NCBI GenBank assembly: GCA_903872155.1 | Contig: CAIQJP010000093.1 | Location: 1 to 64,000, forward strand | Length of the DNA: 64,000 nucleotides | Source: an uncultured Actinomycetes bacterium | Lineage (GTDB): Bacteria; Actinomycetota; Acidimicrobiia; Acidimicrobiales; Ilumatobacteraceae | Reading direction: 5' to 3' | Shown here: piece after piece, positions 1 through 8,897 of the stretch | Position numbering within the stretch: the first letter of the stretch is position 1 | How the letters are laid out: every line of letters begins with the position of its first letter | Position numbers and translations under genes: made by a program | Notes under the pieces: model-generated | What the model was told of the DNA's origin: nothing | Databases searched by the model: none | What the model saw: the letters and a program-made list of their open reading frames with translations, nothing else

Positions 1-2
1 CT

Positions 3-1352
3 CAGGCCTACATCATGAGTGCAGTGACGCACCAGCCGGTTGAAGATCAACATGCGATTGCTCTAGAGATTCGTCGCAATCGTCCCAATCTTTCACAGCT
101 CTCCAATGAAGAACTCGTTGCACGTGCTCGAACAATGCAACCGCACCTCGTGGCGATGTTTGAACAACACGCATGGGCGAGCCTTGGTGCTTCTTTCGGA
201 CCAGGAGGAATCTTGGCGATCGCTGAAGGTCTTGGGCGTGCCGAAGACGGCGTACGCATGATTGGTGCGGTTGGCAATGTTGATTCGGCGAATATTGCCA
301 CTCAATTGTGGGATTTGTCGCGCCTTGTTCGCGCCGATGCTTCTTTGACGAAATTGTTTGATGAGAGTTTCGCAAGAGGGACGATTAATTCAGAGACCGC
401 TTATTCAATGATGAGCGAAATTGCGGGAACGACGTTTGCGTCAGCGTTGCAGACATTCATGATTGATCATGGGGGTCGTGCACCAAATGAATGGGACCCA
501 GCCGCATCAAGTTACGAATCTAAGCCTGCTTTGGCTTTCATTCAGATTGATCGACTTCGTCATCAAGATGATTCCGCAGATCCGCATAAAGCACACCAGC
601 GCAATTCAGCAGAGCGTGAACGTTTATACAACGAATTCATGGAACTTCTGAGCGGTGACCCAGAAAGCAGTGGTGCCTTCGCCGCGTCATATGCTTCGTC
701 GGGAGTTTGGCAGGCGACTCGTGAGCGTTGTAAGAGCAACAATATTGCGGCGATTCATGAAGTACGAATCTGCTTTGACGAAATCGGACGCCGCATGGTT
801 GCCGCTGGCCACTTGGACGCGACCGAACAGATCTATATGTTGCTGGAGCCAGAGCTCGGGCAATACTTAAGCGACCCCGCATCCTTTAAGGAAGTGCTTG
901 CTGAGCGTTTCGTCGATCACCAGGCGCTCGCCCTTTTGGATCCTCCGTACATCATCGGAATGGATGTTCCGCCTTTGTCGCAATGGAAGCGTCGGGATAA
1001 TTCAGCGGCTGAAACAGTCAAGGTCGGAGAAGTCTTGAAAGGCGTGGCGTGTTCGGCAGGTGAGTACACCGGAACCGCTCGAATCATTCTTGATCCCTTT
1101 GATCCAAGTGGTCTTGAGGCTGGTGACATTTTGGTCACCCTCAATACCGATCCGTCGTGGACGCCACTGTTTTTGGCTTCAGGGGCAGTAGTTGTAAATC
1201 TCGGCGCCGTGGGTTCGCACGCGAGCATTGTCAGTCGCGAGCTTGGTATTCCATGTGTCGCTTCAGTTGCTGATGCAACGAAGAAGATTCCTGATGGCGC
1301 AAACATCACGGTCAACGGTTCAACGGGAACCATCACCATCAACTCGCTCTGA
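3..1352 (+). CDS. PEP-utilising enzyme, C-terminal part (5'-partial)
   Basis: The C-terminus carries the phosphohistidine (PEP-utilisers mobile) domain with the motif GSHASIVSRELGIPCV, about residues 400-415 counted from the ATG at 15. The His of GSHA would carry the phosphoryl group in this family (PEP synthase, rifampicin phosphotransferase and relatives). The upstream 300 or so residues are alpha-helical and no ATP-grasp domain is visible. The frame stays open to the first base (codons for Q-A-Y-I precede the ATG at 15), and no ribosome site is visible before that ATG, so the gene probably starts outside the window. The substrate cannot be inferred. A stand-alone mobile-domain protein partnered with a separate ATP-binding protein is also possible. 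Confidence 0.7.
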   Translation, partial: QAYIMSAVTHQPVEDQHAIALEIRRNRPNLSQLSNEELVARARTMQPHLVAMFEQHAWASLGASFGPGGILAIAEGLGRAEDGVRMIGAVGNVDSANIATQLWDLSRLVRADASLTKLFDESFARGTINSETAYSMMSEIAGTTFASALQTFMIDHGGRAPNEWDPAASSYESKPALAFIQIDRLRHQDDSADPHKAHQRNSAERERLYNEFMELLSGDPESSGAFAASYASSGVWQATRERCKSNNIAAIHEVRICFDEIGRRMVAAGHLDATEQIYMLLEPELGQYLSDPASFKEVLAERFVDHQALALLDPPYIIGMDVPPLSQWKRRDNSAAETVKVGEVLKGVACSAGEYTGTARIILDPFDPSGLEAGDILVTLNTDPSWTPLFLASGAVVVNLGAVGSHASIVSRELGIPCVASVADATKKIPDGANITVNGSTGTITINSL

Positions 1353-1393
1353 TCATTCAACAATCGCAATTGTCTCAACTAAAGGAAACTCTC

Positions 1394-2530
1394 ATGGTGG
1401 CAGTGCACGGATTTGTTCAGCCAGGATTTGAATCAGTGAAAGACGCCTTTGCCGCAAACTTCACTTCAGATTTTGAAGTAGGCGCAAGCGTTGCGGTCAT
1501 GCATCGTGGTGAGATGGTTGTCGACATTTGGGGTGGCCATACCGACATGGAACGCGCAACTGCGTGGGAAGAAAATACATTGATTAACGTTTGGTCGACC
1601 ACCAAAACTCAGATGTTTCTCTGTGTGTTGATTTTGGCCGATGAAGGAAAACTCAGTCTTGATGATCCCGTTGCAAAGCATTGGCCAGAATTCGCCGCAA
1701 ATGGAAAACAAGGTGTCCTCGTGCGTCACCTGATGTCACATACATCGGGCGTGTCTGGTTGGGATGAGCCTTTGGTCGCTGCAGATTTGTACGATCACGA
1801 GAAATGTTCATCGTTACTTGCTGCGCAGGCACCTTGGTGGGAGCCTGGCACAAAGTCTGGTTATCACGCCATGACCCAGGGCTACCTATTAGGTGAGTTA
1901 GTGAAGCGAGTCACCGGCATGTCCCTCGGTAATTTCTTTCGTACGCGAGTGGCCGAACCTTTAGGAGCCGATTTTCATATTGGGGTTCCGAAAGAAGTCG
2001 AGTCCCGTATTGCATCGGTGATTCCAGCGGCACAGGGTTTGCCTCCCAATATTCGTGCCGACAGTATTTTCGCGCGCACGATGTTGAACCCAAAGATGGA
2101 CGCCCGCTTCTCGTGGACTCCCGAATGGCGCCGTTGTGAAAGTCCCGCAGCCAACGGTCAAGGAAACGCTCGATCAGTTGCCCTTACTCAGTCGATCATC
2201 TCTCACGGTGGTTCGGTGAAGGGTCTAACGTTTCTTTCCAAAGACACCATTGAAAAGATCTTTGATGTTCAAGCCGAAGGCACTGATCAAGTTTTAATGT
2301 CGCCAATCAAACTTGGTGTTGGCTACGGATTGAAATCGCGACACACGCCTATTAGCCCGAATGATCGTGCATGTTTTTGGGGCGGATGGGGCGGATCGCT
2401 GTGTGTCAACGATCTTGAGGCAGAGATGACATTTGCGTACGTCATGAACCGTATGGGCGACGGCACGGTGGGGGATAATCGTGCCGGTGGTCCGCTCATG
2501 GCTACTTTTATGTCACTCGCGAAATTGTAA
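1394..2530 (+). CDS. Serine hydrolase of the beta-lactamase (class C/EstB) family
   Basis: This 378-residue protein belongs to the beta-lactamase-related serine hydrolases, which are usually esterases or peptidases rather than antibiotic-resistance enzymes. The SxxK nucleophile motif is STTK at residues 68-71, and the second-motif tyrosine is Tyr157 in SGYHAMTQGY. A Gly-Trp-Gly-Gly-Ser stretch near the C-terminus (GWGGSL) may stand in for the KTG box. I see no signal peptide, so it is probably cytoplasmic. I place the start at ATG 1394 because AAAGGA at 1381-1386 lies 7 bases upstream. A TTG 24 bases earlier is in frame but has no ribosome site. It follows the PEP-utilising gene by 41 bases. 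The substrate is unknown. Confidence 0.85.
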   Translation: MVAVHGFVQPGFESVKDAFAANFTSDFEVGASVAVMHRGEMVVDIWGGHTDMERATAWEENTLINVWSTTKTQMFLCVLILADEGKLSLDDPVAKHWPEFAANGKQGVLVRHLMSHTSGVSGWDEPLVAADLYDHEKCSSLLAAQAPWWEPGTKSGYHAMTQGYLLGELVKRVTGMSLGNFFRTRVAEPLGADFHIGVPKEVESRIASVIPAAQGLPPNIRADSIFARTMLNPKMDARFSWTPEWRRCESPAANGQGNARSVALTQSIISHGGSVKGLTFLSKDTIEKIFDVQAEGTDQVLMSPIKLGVGYGLKSRHTPISPNDRACFWGGWGGSLCVNDLEAEMTFAYVMNRMGDGTVGDNRAGGPLMATFMSLAKL

Positions 2531-2552
2531 AGAGTTCTGAGAACTAGGAGAA

Positions 2553-2969
2553 ATGATGATTGGTGTAAGCATTGCGGGATTGGCTGTTGGCTGGGGTGCT
2601 GGGTTGATTCTTATCGGCCTGATGTGGGTGATGAACAGCGCTAACAAGCGTCGTTGGGATGCGTTGGCCTCGCTTGGCGTCGAGACCACTGGAACAATCG
2701 TCGATCGCAAGATGGTTCGGTCAGGTAAAGGTTTTTCGCCCGTTTATCGAATCTCGTATCGCGATACCTCTGGAAAAGAACTCTTTGTTCCAAGTGCCAT
2801 GCTTCAGGGAAACTTCAATGTCAATGATTCGGTACATATCCGGCATTCAAAGACCGATGCGCGAATCTCGGCAGTTGATATCTCAGCTATGAAAGTAGGA
2901 AAACGAGACACAATTGGCATCGCAGTTCTGTTTGGAGTTCTTGGTGTCGCGCTTTTCTTTGCTTTGTAA
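2553..2969 (+). CDS. Small membrane protein, DUF3592-like
   Basis: This 138-residue protein has a hydrophobic helix at each end (about residues 4-27 and 118-138). Between them is a soluble beta-rich domain with the look of DUF3592 (TTGTIVDRK... PVYRISYRDTSGKEL). Such proteins are of unknown function. AGGAG at 2546-2550 is very close to the first ATG (2553), so the second ATG at 2556, five bases from the ribosome site, may be the true start. It lies 22 bases after the serine hydrolase gene, probably in the same transcript, and converges on the oxidase gene downstream. Confidence 0.6.
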   Translation: MMIGVSIAGLAVGWGAGLILIGLMWVMNSANKRRWDALASLGVETTGTIVDRKMVRSGKGFSPVYRISYRDTSGKELFVPSAMLQGNFNVNDSVHIRHSKTDARISAVDISAMKVGKRDTIGIAVLFGVLGVALFFAL

Positions 2970-2978
2970 TGCGAGAAT

Positions 2979-4286
2979 TTATTTTCCGAAGACTTGCTCG
3001 GTATAGGCGTTGGCAAATGTGCGACTTGGATCAAGTTGATCTCGGGTTGAGAGGAATTCATTCCACTTCGGATACAACTTCGATAATTCGCTCTGAGTTA
3101 AGAAATGCATTTTTCCCCAATGGGGTCGGCCTTCAAAATCTGACATGATGTTGGCAACGTCGCGAAAGTACGACTCGTACGCCATTCCTTTGTACATATG
3201 AACTGCGATGTACGCCGAATCGCGTCCCGATGCTGTTGACAGAGCGATATCGTCCTTGGCAGTAAAGCGCACTTCAACAGGGAACGAGACTTTGTGGCCC
3301 TTCTCATCAATCATGGAACGAATACGTTGCAATGCTTCTCCGCAATATTGACGCGGAATCGCATATTCCATTTCAACAAACTTGACTAATCGTTCGCTGG
3401 CGAAAATACGGTAACTTTCGTCAACGATTTCAGTTTGACCCGATGATGGTAGGGCAGTCGCTAGTCGAGGAATCAGATTGGGCCTGATTCGACCAAGTGC
3501 ACACACGGCACCGAAAGCGTAATTCTCTAAGAACGTTTTGCTATACCACTGTTTGGCGCGACTTGGAATATGAACTGGATCAGTGGTTCGGTTATTGCGT
3601 TTGGTTAGTGCCCACCTCGTGTGTGGGATCCAGAAGAATTCGAAGTGTTCGTTTGTGTCAACAAGTTCGTCGAGGTTCTCGATGAGAGCATCAAGTTTCT
3701 GTGCTCCTTCGACGGCTCGCAAACGAAAGGCAGGTACGACATTGAGCGTCACCTGGGTGACTATGCCGAGGGCGCCCACACCGACTCGGACAACGTCGAG
3801 CAACTCAGAATTTTGTTGAGAATTGATATCAACGATCTCGCCTTGGCCATTGACCAATCGCATTGCTGCAACCTGCCCAGCAATCCCGGAGATTTTGGCG
3901 CCAGTTCCATGAGTTGAGGTCGCGATAGCTCCACTGATTGTTTGGTATGCGATATCTCCAAGATTGGGCATCGCATAACCGATCTCAAACAACTGCTCGT
4001 TGAGTTCGGAGATATGAATACCGGCCTCGACTGTGACTTGGTTCTTTTCTCGGTCAACATGAATGATCTTGTTGAGATGTTTCATATTCAACAGGTGACC
4101 ATTCGTTAACGCAGTCGCGGTGAAACTGTGGCCAGCACCGACTGCCTTGACAGTCCGTTTAGATTTGGATGCTCGAGCCACAATGTCAGCGACATCAGAT
4201 TCACTAGCCGGTTCATTCACCCATTGAGGGCGAGATGACTGATTGCCAGCCCAGTTCGTCCACGTTCCGCGGCGTATCGAACTCAC
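2979..4286 (-). CDS. FAD-linked aldonolactone oxidase (ALO / L-gulonolactone oxidase family)
   Basis: This 435-residue flavoprotein would oxidise a sugar lactone (for example L-gulono- or D-arabinono-1,4-lactone) using FAD. The N-terminal FAD-binding type 4 domain (about 15-190) includes GAGHSFTATALTNG and the segment ISGAIATSTHGTG. The C-terminal ALO domain ends with HWGKMH at about 389-394, equivalent to the conserved HWAK active-site motif, followed by LDPSRTFANAYTEQVFG. The start is a GTG that overlaps the TGA of the upstream SDR gene by 4 bases, so the two are translationally coupled and may act on the same sugar. The true substrate is not evident. Confidence 0.88.
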   Translation of the reverse strand: MSSIRRGTWTNWAGNQSSRPQWVNEPASESDVADIVARASKSKRTVKAVGAGHSFTATALTNGHLLNMKHLNKIIHVDREKNQVTVEAGIHISELNEQLFEIGYAMPNLGDIAYQTISGAIATSTHGTGAKISGIAGQVAAMRLVNGQGEIVDINSQQNSELLDVVRVGVGALGIVTQVTLNVVPAFRLRAVEGAQKLDALIENLDELVDTNEHFEFFWIPHTRWALTKRNNRTTDPVHIPSRAKQWYSKTFLENYAFGAVCALGRIRPNLIPRLATALPSSGQTEIVDESYRIFASERLVKFVEMEYAIPRQYCGEALQRIRSMIDEKGHKVSFPVEVRFTAKDDIALSTASGRDSAYIAVHMYKGMAYESYFRDVANIMSDFEGRPHWGKMHFLTQSELSKLYPKWNEFLSTRDQLDPSRTFANAYTEQVFGK

Positions 4287-5113
4287 AAAAGTGGTCCTCC
4301 ATTGAGGTTGCGGGCAACAACGCTCATCTCAGCAAGTAGAGGTTGGCTGTAGGCGACGCGACCAGTTAAGCGTTGCGGATCCCCAGCGCATAATTCAAGA
4401 GCAGCTTGGGCAATGACTTCTTCTGGCTCAATCTTGAAATCTTCAAGAAGGTCATGATTGCCCGCACCCGGAGTTGGCACGTTGTCCCAAGGAGCCAACG
4501 TATTGACCGCAATATTGTCGCTATGTAATTCGGCCGCCATACCTAGTGATACTCGCTCCAGGGCGGCTTTGCACATGCCGTAGACCGATGAATTGCCAGT
4601 TGCGAACCAAGCTTCGAAGGGAGGTCCGACTGGTTTTACAGCGGCACGTGACGAGATGTTCAATATCCAACCAGCACCTCGAGCGCGCATGTCGGGGATG
4701 ACTTGTTGTGCCAGATCAATCGCACCCCACACCTGAGTTTCCATCATCAACTTGAATCGCTTTTCGGGAAACGAATCAATGGGTAAAAAGAAGGTGACTG
4801 CAGCGTTATTGACCAAAATGTCAATCGGTCCGAACTCTTGGTGCACTTGATTGATGAGGCTTTTACGGTCATCCGAACTTGAAAGGTCGGCCTTGAATGG
4901 CGCAGCTTTGCCCCCTGACGAGGTAATCAGGTTGACCGTGTCGCGTAGGGTTCCTTCGTAGCGCGGGTCGGGGTCAAGGGTGCGGGCCATGCAGGCAACC
5001 GTTGCTCCTTCGGCAGCAAGACGGCGAGCGATCGCTGCGCCAATCCCGCGGCTAGCACCGGTCACTAGCGCAGTTTTACCTTCGAGTCGACGACCATCAA
5101 TTTTTTCTTGCAT
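4283..5113 (-). CDS. Short-chain dehydrogenase/reductase
   Basis: A classical SDR of 276 residues. The NAD(P)-binding motif TGASRGIG is at 18-25, LVNNAAVT follows at about 105, and the catalytic Ser, Tyr and Lys fit ISSRAA and SVYGMCKAA. The Arg after TGAS suggests an NADP preference, but that is inference. It is the first gene of a two-gene operon with the aldonolactone oxidase (4-base overlap). Its start region is divergent from the VOC gene on the other strand, with about 64 bases between starts. The substrate is unknown; pairing with a lactone oxidase hints at carbohydrate or related alcohol oxidation. Confidence 0.87.
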   Translation of the reverse strand: MQEKIDGRRLEGKTALVTGASRGIGAAIARRLAAEGATVACMARTLDPDPRYEGTLRDTVNLITSSGGKAAPFKADLSSSDDRKSLINQVHQEFGPIDILVNNAAVTFFLPIDSFPEKRFKLMMETQVWGAIDLAQQVIPDMRARGAGWILNISSRAAVKPVGPPFEAWFATGNSSVYGMCKAALERVSLGMAAELHSDNIAVNTLAPWDNVPTPGAGNHDLLEDFKIEPEEVIAQAALELCAGDPQRLTGRVAYSQPLLAEMSVVARNLNGGPLL

Positions 5114-5177
5114 TGTTCCTCCCGATACATCTCAATACTGTCAGGTCATCGGGGTTGATGAGGTACTGTCCACATTC

Positions 5178-6125
5178 GTGACTGTTGACTTTGAAGCCCC
5201 ATCTCGTCGGTTTTTGCATATCTGTTACTGCTGCGAAGACACTGACGCAGTGGTCAATTTTTATGTAAACGTTCTTGACATGAAAGAAGTGATGCGAAAT
5301 CCGCTCCATCCTTCGGATGGGTCGCTGCTAGGTATCGAGGGCGAAATTGTGAGCGGAGCAGCTTTTGTTTATGACAAGCGCGGACCTCGGACGAGCGCGT
5401 CTCTTGAAGTGCAAGAGTGGGTCAGCCCGAAAATGATTGGTACCCCCATTTCGGATGCTTCACGTGTCGGTATGCAAGCGGTGGGATTCGGGGTTCCCGA
5501 CGTTGAAGCGATGATTGTGAGAATGGTCGAGGCTGGTTCGCACGTCGTATCCCGATCGTCATCGCCTTGGGTGAAGAACTGGGCGACATTGACCGATCCA
5601 TTTGGTACGCAAGTTGATCTCATGCAAGATGAAAACATTCCTGTCGGTGAATCGAGATTGCGCCACCTTCGTATCACGGTGACCAATATTGAGGCTTCGT
5701 TGCCCTGGTATCACGGCATGGGATTTTTAGACGTCGCTGAACATGTGCTTGATAACGGTGACTTTGTTGGATTGAAAGCGGGAGATGGTTCAGCGGCAGT
5801 CGGTCGTGTTGCACGAATGAAGTTGCCAGATGAAGTAGCAGAAATTGTGCTCACCGAATGGACTCATCCAATATCTCATGGTCAACATCCAGCCGATGCG
5901 AATCACGCCGGATTGTTTAGAACAGCCGTCGGAGTTGACGACACGGTTGCGTCGTTCGAGCGTTTCTTGGCCGATGGTTGGAAGTTTGAACGCGAACCTC
6001 GTCAGGTAGAACTCGAAGGAACTGCCGTGCCCGATATGTGGATTTGCTTTTTGAATGATCCAGATGGTGTGCCGTTTGAATTCGTGCAACGACCTCGTTC
6101 AGCGTTCCGCCCCGAAAGGGTCTAG
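5178..6125 (+). CDS. Two-domain VOC (glyoxalase/dioxygenase fold) protein
   Basis: This 315-residue protein has two vicinal-oxygen-chelate modules. The first starts at RRFLHICYCCEDTDAVVNFY (about residues 10-135) and the second at LRHLRITVTNIEASLPWYHG (about 162-305). Both modules keep the HIxL-like first strand and the terminal acidic segments (TDPFGTQVDLMQ; NDPDGVPFEFVQ), which in this fold carry metal ligands. The architecture fits extradiol dioxygenases or lactoylglutathione-lyase-like enzymes; the reaction cannot be named. The frame stays open 198 bases further upstream, but that part is antisense to the SDR coding region and reads as low-quality Arg/Ala/Ser sequence. I therefore chose GTG 5178. 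No strong ribosome site precedes it. Confidence 0.75.
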   Translation: MTVDFEAPSRRFLHICYCCEDTDAVVNFYVNVLDMKEVMRNPLHPSDGSLLGIEGEIVSGAAFVYDKRGPRTSASLEVQEWVSPKMIGTPISDASRVGMQAVGFGVPDVEAMIVRMVEAGSHVVSRSSSPWVKNWATLTDPFGTQVDLMQDENIPVGESRLRHLRITVTNIEASLPWYHGMGFLDVAEHVLDNGDFVGLKAGDGSAAVGRVARMKLPDEVAEIVLTEWTHPISHGQHPADANHAGLFRTAVGVDDTVASFERFLADGWKFEREPRQVELEGTAVPDMWICFLNDPDGVPFEFVQRPRSAFRPERV

Positions 6126-6138
6126 AGACAAGAACTGG

Positions 6139-6570
6139 TCAGTGGGGGAATAGGGAGTTTGATGCCCAACCGTCAACGGTGACTTTGCGTGAGGCGAACT
6201 TCCAGTGTCCATCGAAAGACACGTAGGTGTCCACGTAGCGACCCCAATGATCAAGTCCAATATCGGTGACGACGAAAAAGTACAGACGCCCGGTTGCGTG
6301 GGTGTCGTCAACGAAGTCAATTTGATGAGTCGTCGTTGAGTGCCGCACATGAGTGAACCCAGCGGCGGCCCCCGTGGTTTCTTTGGTGCCGGTGAAGATT
6401 GTCATGACATGATCGATGCCCGAATAGACCTGACCATCTCCAATGTCCATCGTGGCGTCGGGACTGAAAAGTTCACGGACCTGAACGAATCGTCCAGTAT
6501 CTCCGTTGGCGTTGTAACGGGCGACGAGATCTCGAATCGACTCTCGAGCAATGACCTGCCAAATCTCCAT
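6139..6570 (-). CDS. NTF2-like / SnoaL-type protein
   Basis: A 143-residue single-domain protein of the NTF2-like alpha+beta barrel superfamily (SnoaL/ring-hydroxylating beta-subunit type). Visible features are the helix pair IARESIRDLVARYNANGDTG, the Phe-Ser-Pro-Asp-Ala turn, and the strands with ATGRLYFFVVTDIG and GHWKFASRKVTVDG. Members are isomerases, dehydratases or accessory proteins in steroid and aromatic metabolism. It is transcribed away from the amidohydrolase gene, and the intergenic region between them holds two inverted repeats, so the two genes may be co-regulated. Confidence 0.75.
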   Translation of the reverse strand: MEIWQVIARESIRDLVARYNANGDTGRFVQVRELFSPDATMDIGDGQVYSGIDHVMTIFTGTKETTGAAAGFTHVRHSTTTHQIDFVDDTHATGRLYFFVVTDIGLDHWGRYVDTYVSFDGHWKFASRKVTVDGWASNSLFPH

Positions 6571-6604
6571 AACTCTCCCTTGATCGTGCGTCTCAGATCC
6601 TGAA

Positions 6605-6631
6605 CCAAAGTCCCATTTTTTGGGACCTTGG
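6605..6631. repeat. Imperfect inverted repeat in divergent promoter region
   Basis: The arms at 6605-6615 and 6621-6631 pair over 11 bases with one mismatch around a five-T centre. This could be an operator or a hairpin in the leader of the NTF2-like gene. It is 35 bases upstream of that gene's start. The assignment is tentative. Confidence 0.35.
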
Positions 6632-6678
6632 TCACCGTACTCGGGCTAGATCTATCTTTAGTCCCTCGCATACCGTAC

Positions 6679-6699
6679 AATCTGACGGAGCGTCAGATT
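6679..6699. promoter_or_regulatory. Perfect palindrome, probable repressor operator
   Basis: The arms AATCTGACG and CGTCAGATT are exact reverse complements around a GAG centre. The site lies 30 bases before the amidohydrolase ATG and 108 bases from the divergent NTF2-like start. A 21-base dyad of this form in a divergent intergenic region is typical of TetR-family operators. No regulator gene is adjacent, so the binding protein is unknown. Confidence 0.6.
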
Positions 6700-6729
6700 T
6701 GCTGCTGTCGCCTGACCTAAGGGAAAAAC

Positions 6730-7938
6730 ATGACACTTCTTGAATCTCGGCCAGTTCTTGATGACGTGACGTACGGACTGTCAGATGCTGACCAGCACTA
6801 TTACGAAGCCGAAGATGCCGTCATTCGTCATTTGCCAAAGGCGCACAAGTCCGCCGTGCGTTGGGTTGAAGTAGATGGTCGCAAAACTTTGCTCGTCAAT
6901 GACCGTTTGCTGACTCTGATTCCGAACCCCACTTACGATCCCGTTGGTGTCCCAGGCTCGCTCGAGATGTACTTCCGTGCGCAGAACTACGGCGGCAAGG
7001 AAATTCGCGACATTATTGAAATGGGTCCCATTCCTCCGGCAGCGCGTTCGCGAGAAGCACGGGTAGCCAAGCTCATCGAGCAAGGCGTTGATCTTGCATG
7101 GGTATTGCCGAGCCTCGGACTTGGGCTTGAAGAAATGCTGGCTAACGATGTCGATGCCTTGTACGCAGTGTTCCATAGTTACAACCAGTGGCTGGACGAA
7201 GACTGGGGTTACAACCGCGACAATCGAATCTTGACTGGTCCCTTAATGTCATTGATCGACCCCGTGCGCGCTGAAGCCGAACTTGAATTAGCGATTTCAA
7301 AGGGTGCACGTTTCGTGACGTTCCGTCCGGCACCAGTTCAGGCACCTGATCGTTTCCGTTCACTTGCAGATCCGATGTACGACCGTTTCTGGAACATGGC
7401 TGCTGATGCTGGAGTTGCTATTGCGTTCCACGGCGCCGACTCGGGATATGGCATTTATCTCGAACGTTGGGGTGAGAGCCTCAAGTACACCGGCATGAAA
7501 ATGTCGACGTTGACTGAAGTGATGGGTGTGCATATTGAGCGCCCGGTCTTCGACTTGGTGGCCTCGTTAATTTGTCATGGTTTGTTTGATCGTGTCCCGA
7601 AATTGCAGATCGCCACGGTCGAATTAGGCGCTGGCTGGGTGCCCGACCTGCTGCGTCGTTTGAAGCGTTCGTACGGTAAGACCCCGCAGTTGTACAAGCG
7701 TGATCCAGTAGAAACCTTCTGTTCAAACGTGTCGGTCGCTCCCTTCTACGAAGATGACATCGCAATCTTGAGCAGCCTCATTGGTGCCGATCGAATCCTT
7801 TTGGGTAGCGACTGGCCGCACCCCGAAGGACTTGCTGCACCCCGTGATTGGGTTGGCGACTTTGCAGGATTAACCGCTGATGAGCGTCGCCTTGCATTGC
7901 GTGACAACCTGCGCAAGATCTCAGGTATGCCCCTCTAA
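6730..7938 (+). CDS. Amidohydrolase-family TIM-barrel metal-dependent hydrolase
   Basis: This 402-residue protein is of the amidohydrolase 2 (ACMSD/decarboxylase-like) family common in actinobacterial aromatic and steroid catabolism. The N-terminal metal-ligand region is SDADQHYYE at about 18-26, where the usual DxHxH is replaced by a D-A-D-Q-H form. A mid-barrel His occurs in AIAFHGADSG, and the C-terminal aspartate lies in ILLGSDWPHPEGL. Reactions in the family include decarboxylation and hydrolysis of ring-derived acids; the substrate here is unknown. GGGA precedes the ATG at a normal distance. A perfect palindrome 30 bases upstream suggests repressor control, and a strong hairpin follows the stop codon. 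Confidence 0.85.
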   Translation: MTLLESRPVLDDVTYGLSDADQHYYEAEDAVIRHLPKAHKSAVRWVEVDGRKTLLVNDRLLTLIPNPTYDPVGVPGSLEMYFRAQNYGGKEIRDIIEMGPIPPAARSREARVAKLIEQGVDLAWVLPSLGLGLEEMLANDVDALYAVFHSYNQWLDEDWGYNRDNRILTGPLMSLIDPVRAEAELELAISKGARFVTFRPAPVQAPDRFRSLADPMYDRFWNMAADAGVAIAFHGADSGYGIYLERWGESLKYTGMKMSTLTEVMGVHIERPVFDLVASLICHGLFDRVPKLQIATVELGAGWVPDLLRRLKRSYGKTPQLYKRDPVETFCSNVSVAPFYEDDIAILSSLIGADRILLGSDWPHPEGLAAPRDWVGDFAGLTADERRLALRDNLRKISGMPL

Positions 7939-7946
7939 TCCTGTGC

Positions 7947-7993
7947 TTCTGGTGAGGAATTTTCTTTCTTTTGAAGAATAATCCTCACCAGAA
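7947..7993. terminator. Bidirectional hairpin between convergent genes
   Basis: A perfect 12-base stem (TTCTGGTGAGGA with TCCTCACCAGAA) encloses a T-rich loop, 9 bases after the amidohydrolase stop and directly at the stop codon of the convergent thioesterase-like gene. It is placed to end transcription from both sides, although no long U-tract follows the stem. Confidence 0.6.
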
Positions 7994-8866
7994 TTACGAG
8001 TGGGCTGGAGAAAAAGTTGCGGCGCAAGTGCTGACGACGCGCTGATTGTCACCTTCGTCAATCAAATTCATTCGAGTGCCGATTTTTCCATCGGTTCCAA
8101 CAAATGCTTCGCCTTGCGTGAAGAACGGTCCAATTTTTCCGCGGTTCACAAACATGACGTACCAATCACTGATTTGTAACGGTGATGAACTGAGCGCCTG
8201 TGCGATTTCAGTTGATGCTGTTTCAAGCACAATATGTTGAGGTCCGATATGAAGCGCCGCATCAGGCGAAGCCATTTCGTCGGTGAGTAGCGGTAACTGC
8301 CATACGCCGTGCGAGATGCGTTGAGCACCAAACACTTCATGTAATGCTGGCAAGTCTGGAGAATCAACAACGTTGAGCGGGGGATTATCAATCTTTTGAT
8401 ATCCCTCTGGAACATCTCCGAGCGACAGCCCAACTCCGGTGGATATTGCTATGACTCGTTCTGGTTTGTCGGCATCAACAATGAGGGCACGACTGAACCC
8501 GAGTCGCCGACCAGTGTGCACATTGTCGGGCAGAATCATTAACTTTTTGACGTCGCGAGCTGGGTCGAGTATCTGCATTGAGGCGATTAAAGGATTGGGA
8601 ACAACGACGTTGTCGTTGAATCCACCGCACTCAGGAGATGCGACACATAAGGGAGCCGCCATGATGCCACCCGTGGAATTTCGCATATCGTGGCGCAACT
8701 TCATGAAGTGCCCGTCCGCAACATTGTTGTCCAGGGAGCCCCATTCACGGCCAAGGTAGCGATAGGTCAGCAATGAGGTCCATTTTTCCTCGAAGGCTTT
8801 CCAATACTCGTCGGAAGCGGTTCCACGAATATCGCTTGGTTGGTTCGCGGATGGCTCACTCGTCAT
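7994..8866 (-). CDS. Acyl-CoA thioesterase-like protein, probable double hotdog
   Basis: This 290-residue protein reads as two hotdog domains. The first is about 40-160 (GGIMAAPLCVASPECGGFND, then RLGFSRALIVDAD and VIAISTGVG). The second is about 175-285 (LHIGPQHIVLETASTEIA, SDWYVMFVNRG, FFTQGEAFVGTDGKIGTRM). Double-hotdog proteins of this length in actinobacteria are usually acyl-CoA thioesterases or dehydratase-like enzymes. I do not see an unambiguous catalytic residue set, so the activity is inferred from fold pattern only. It converges on the amidohydrolase and is divergent from the isochorismatase-fold gene (31 bases between starts). Confidence 0.55.
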   Translation of the reverse strand: MTSEPSANQPSDIRGTASDEYWKAFEEKWTSLLTYRYLGREWGSLDNNVADGHFMKLRHDMRNSTGGIMAAPLCVASPECGGFNDNVVVPNPLIASMQILDPARDVKKLMILPDNVHTGRRLGFSRALIVDADKPERVIAISTGVGLSLGDVPEGYQKIDNPPLNVVDSPDLPALHEVFGAQRISHGVWQLPLLTDEMASPDAALHIGPQHIVLETASTEIAQALSSSPLQISDWYVMFVNRGKIGPFFTQGEAFVGTDGKIGTRMNLIDEGDNQRVVSTCAATFSPAHS

Positions 8867-8897
8867 ACCTAAGAGTTAGCAGATATGAGGGCGCGAT

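Noticed and set aside
4980-5177. Upstream extension of the VOC protein
   Set aside because: It is antisense to the SDR gene with Arg/Ala/Ser-rich composition and no domain similarity. The VOC fold begins right after GTG 5178.
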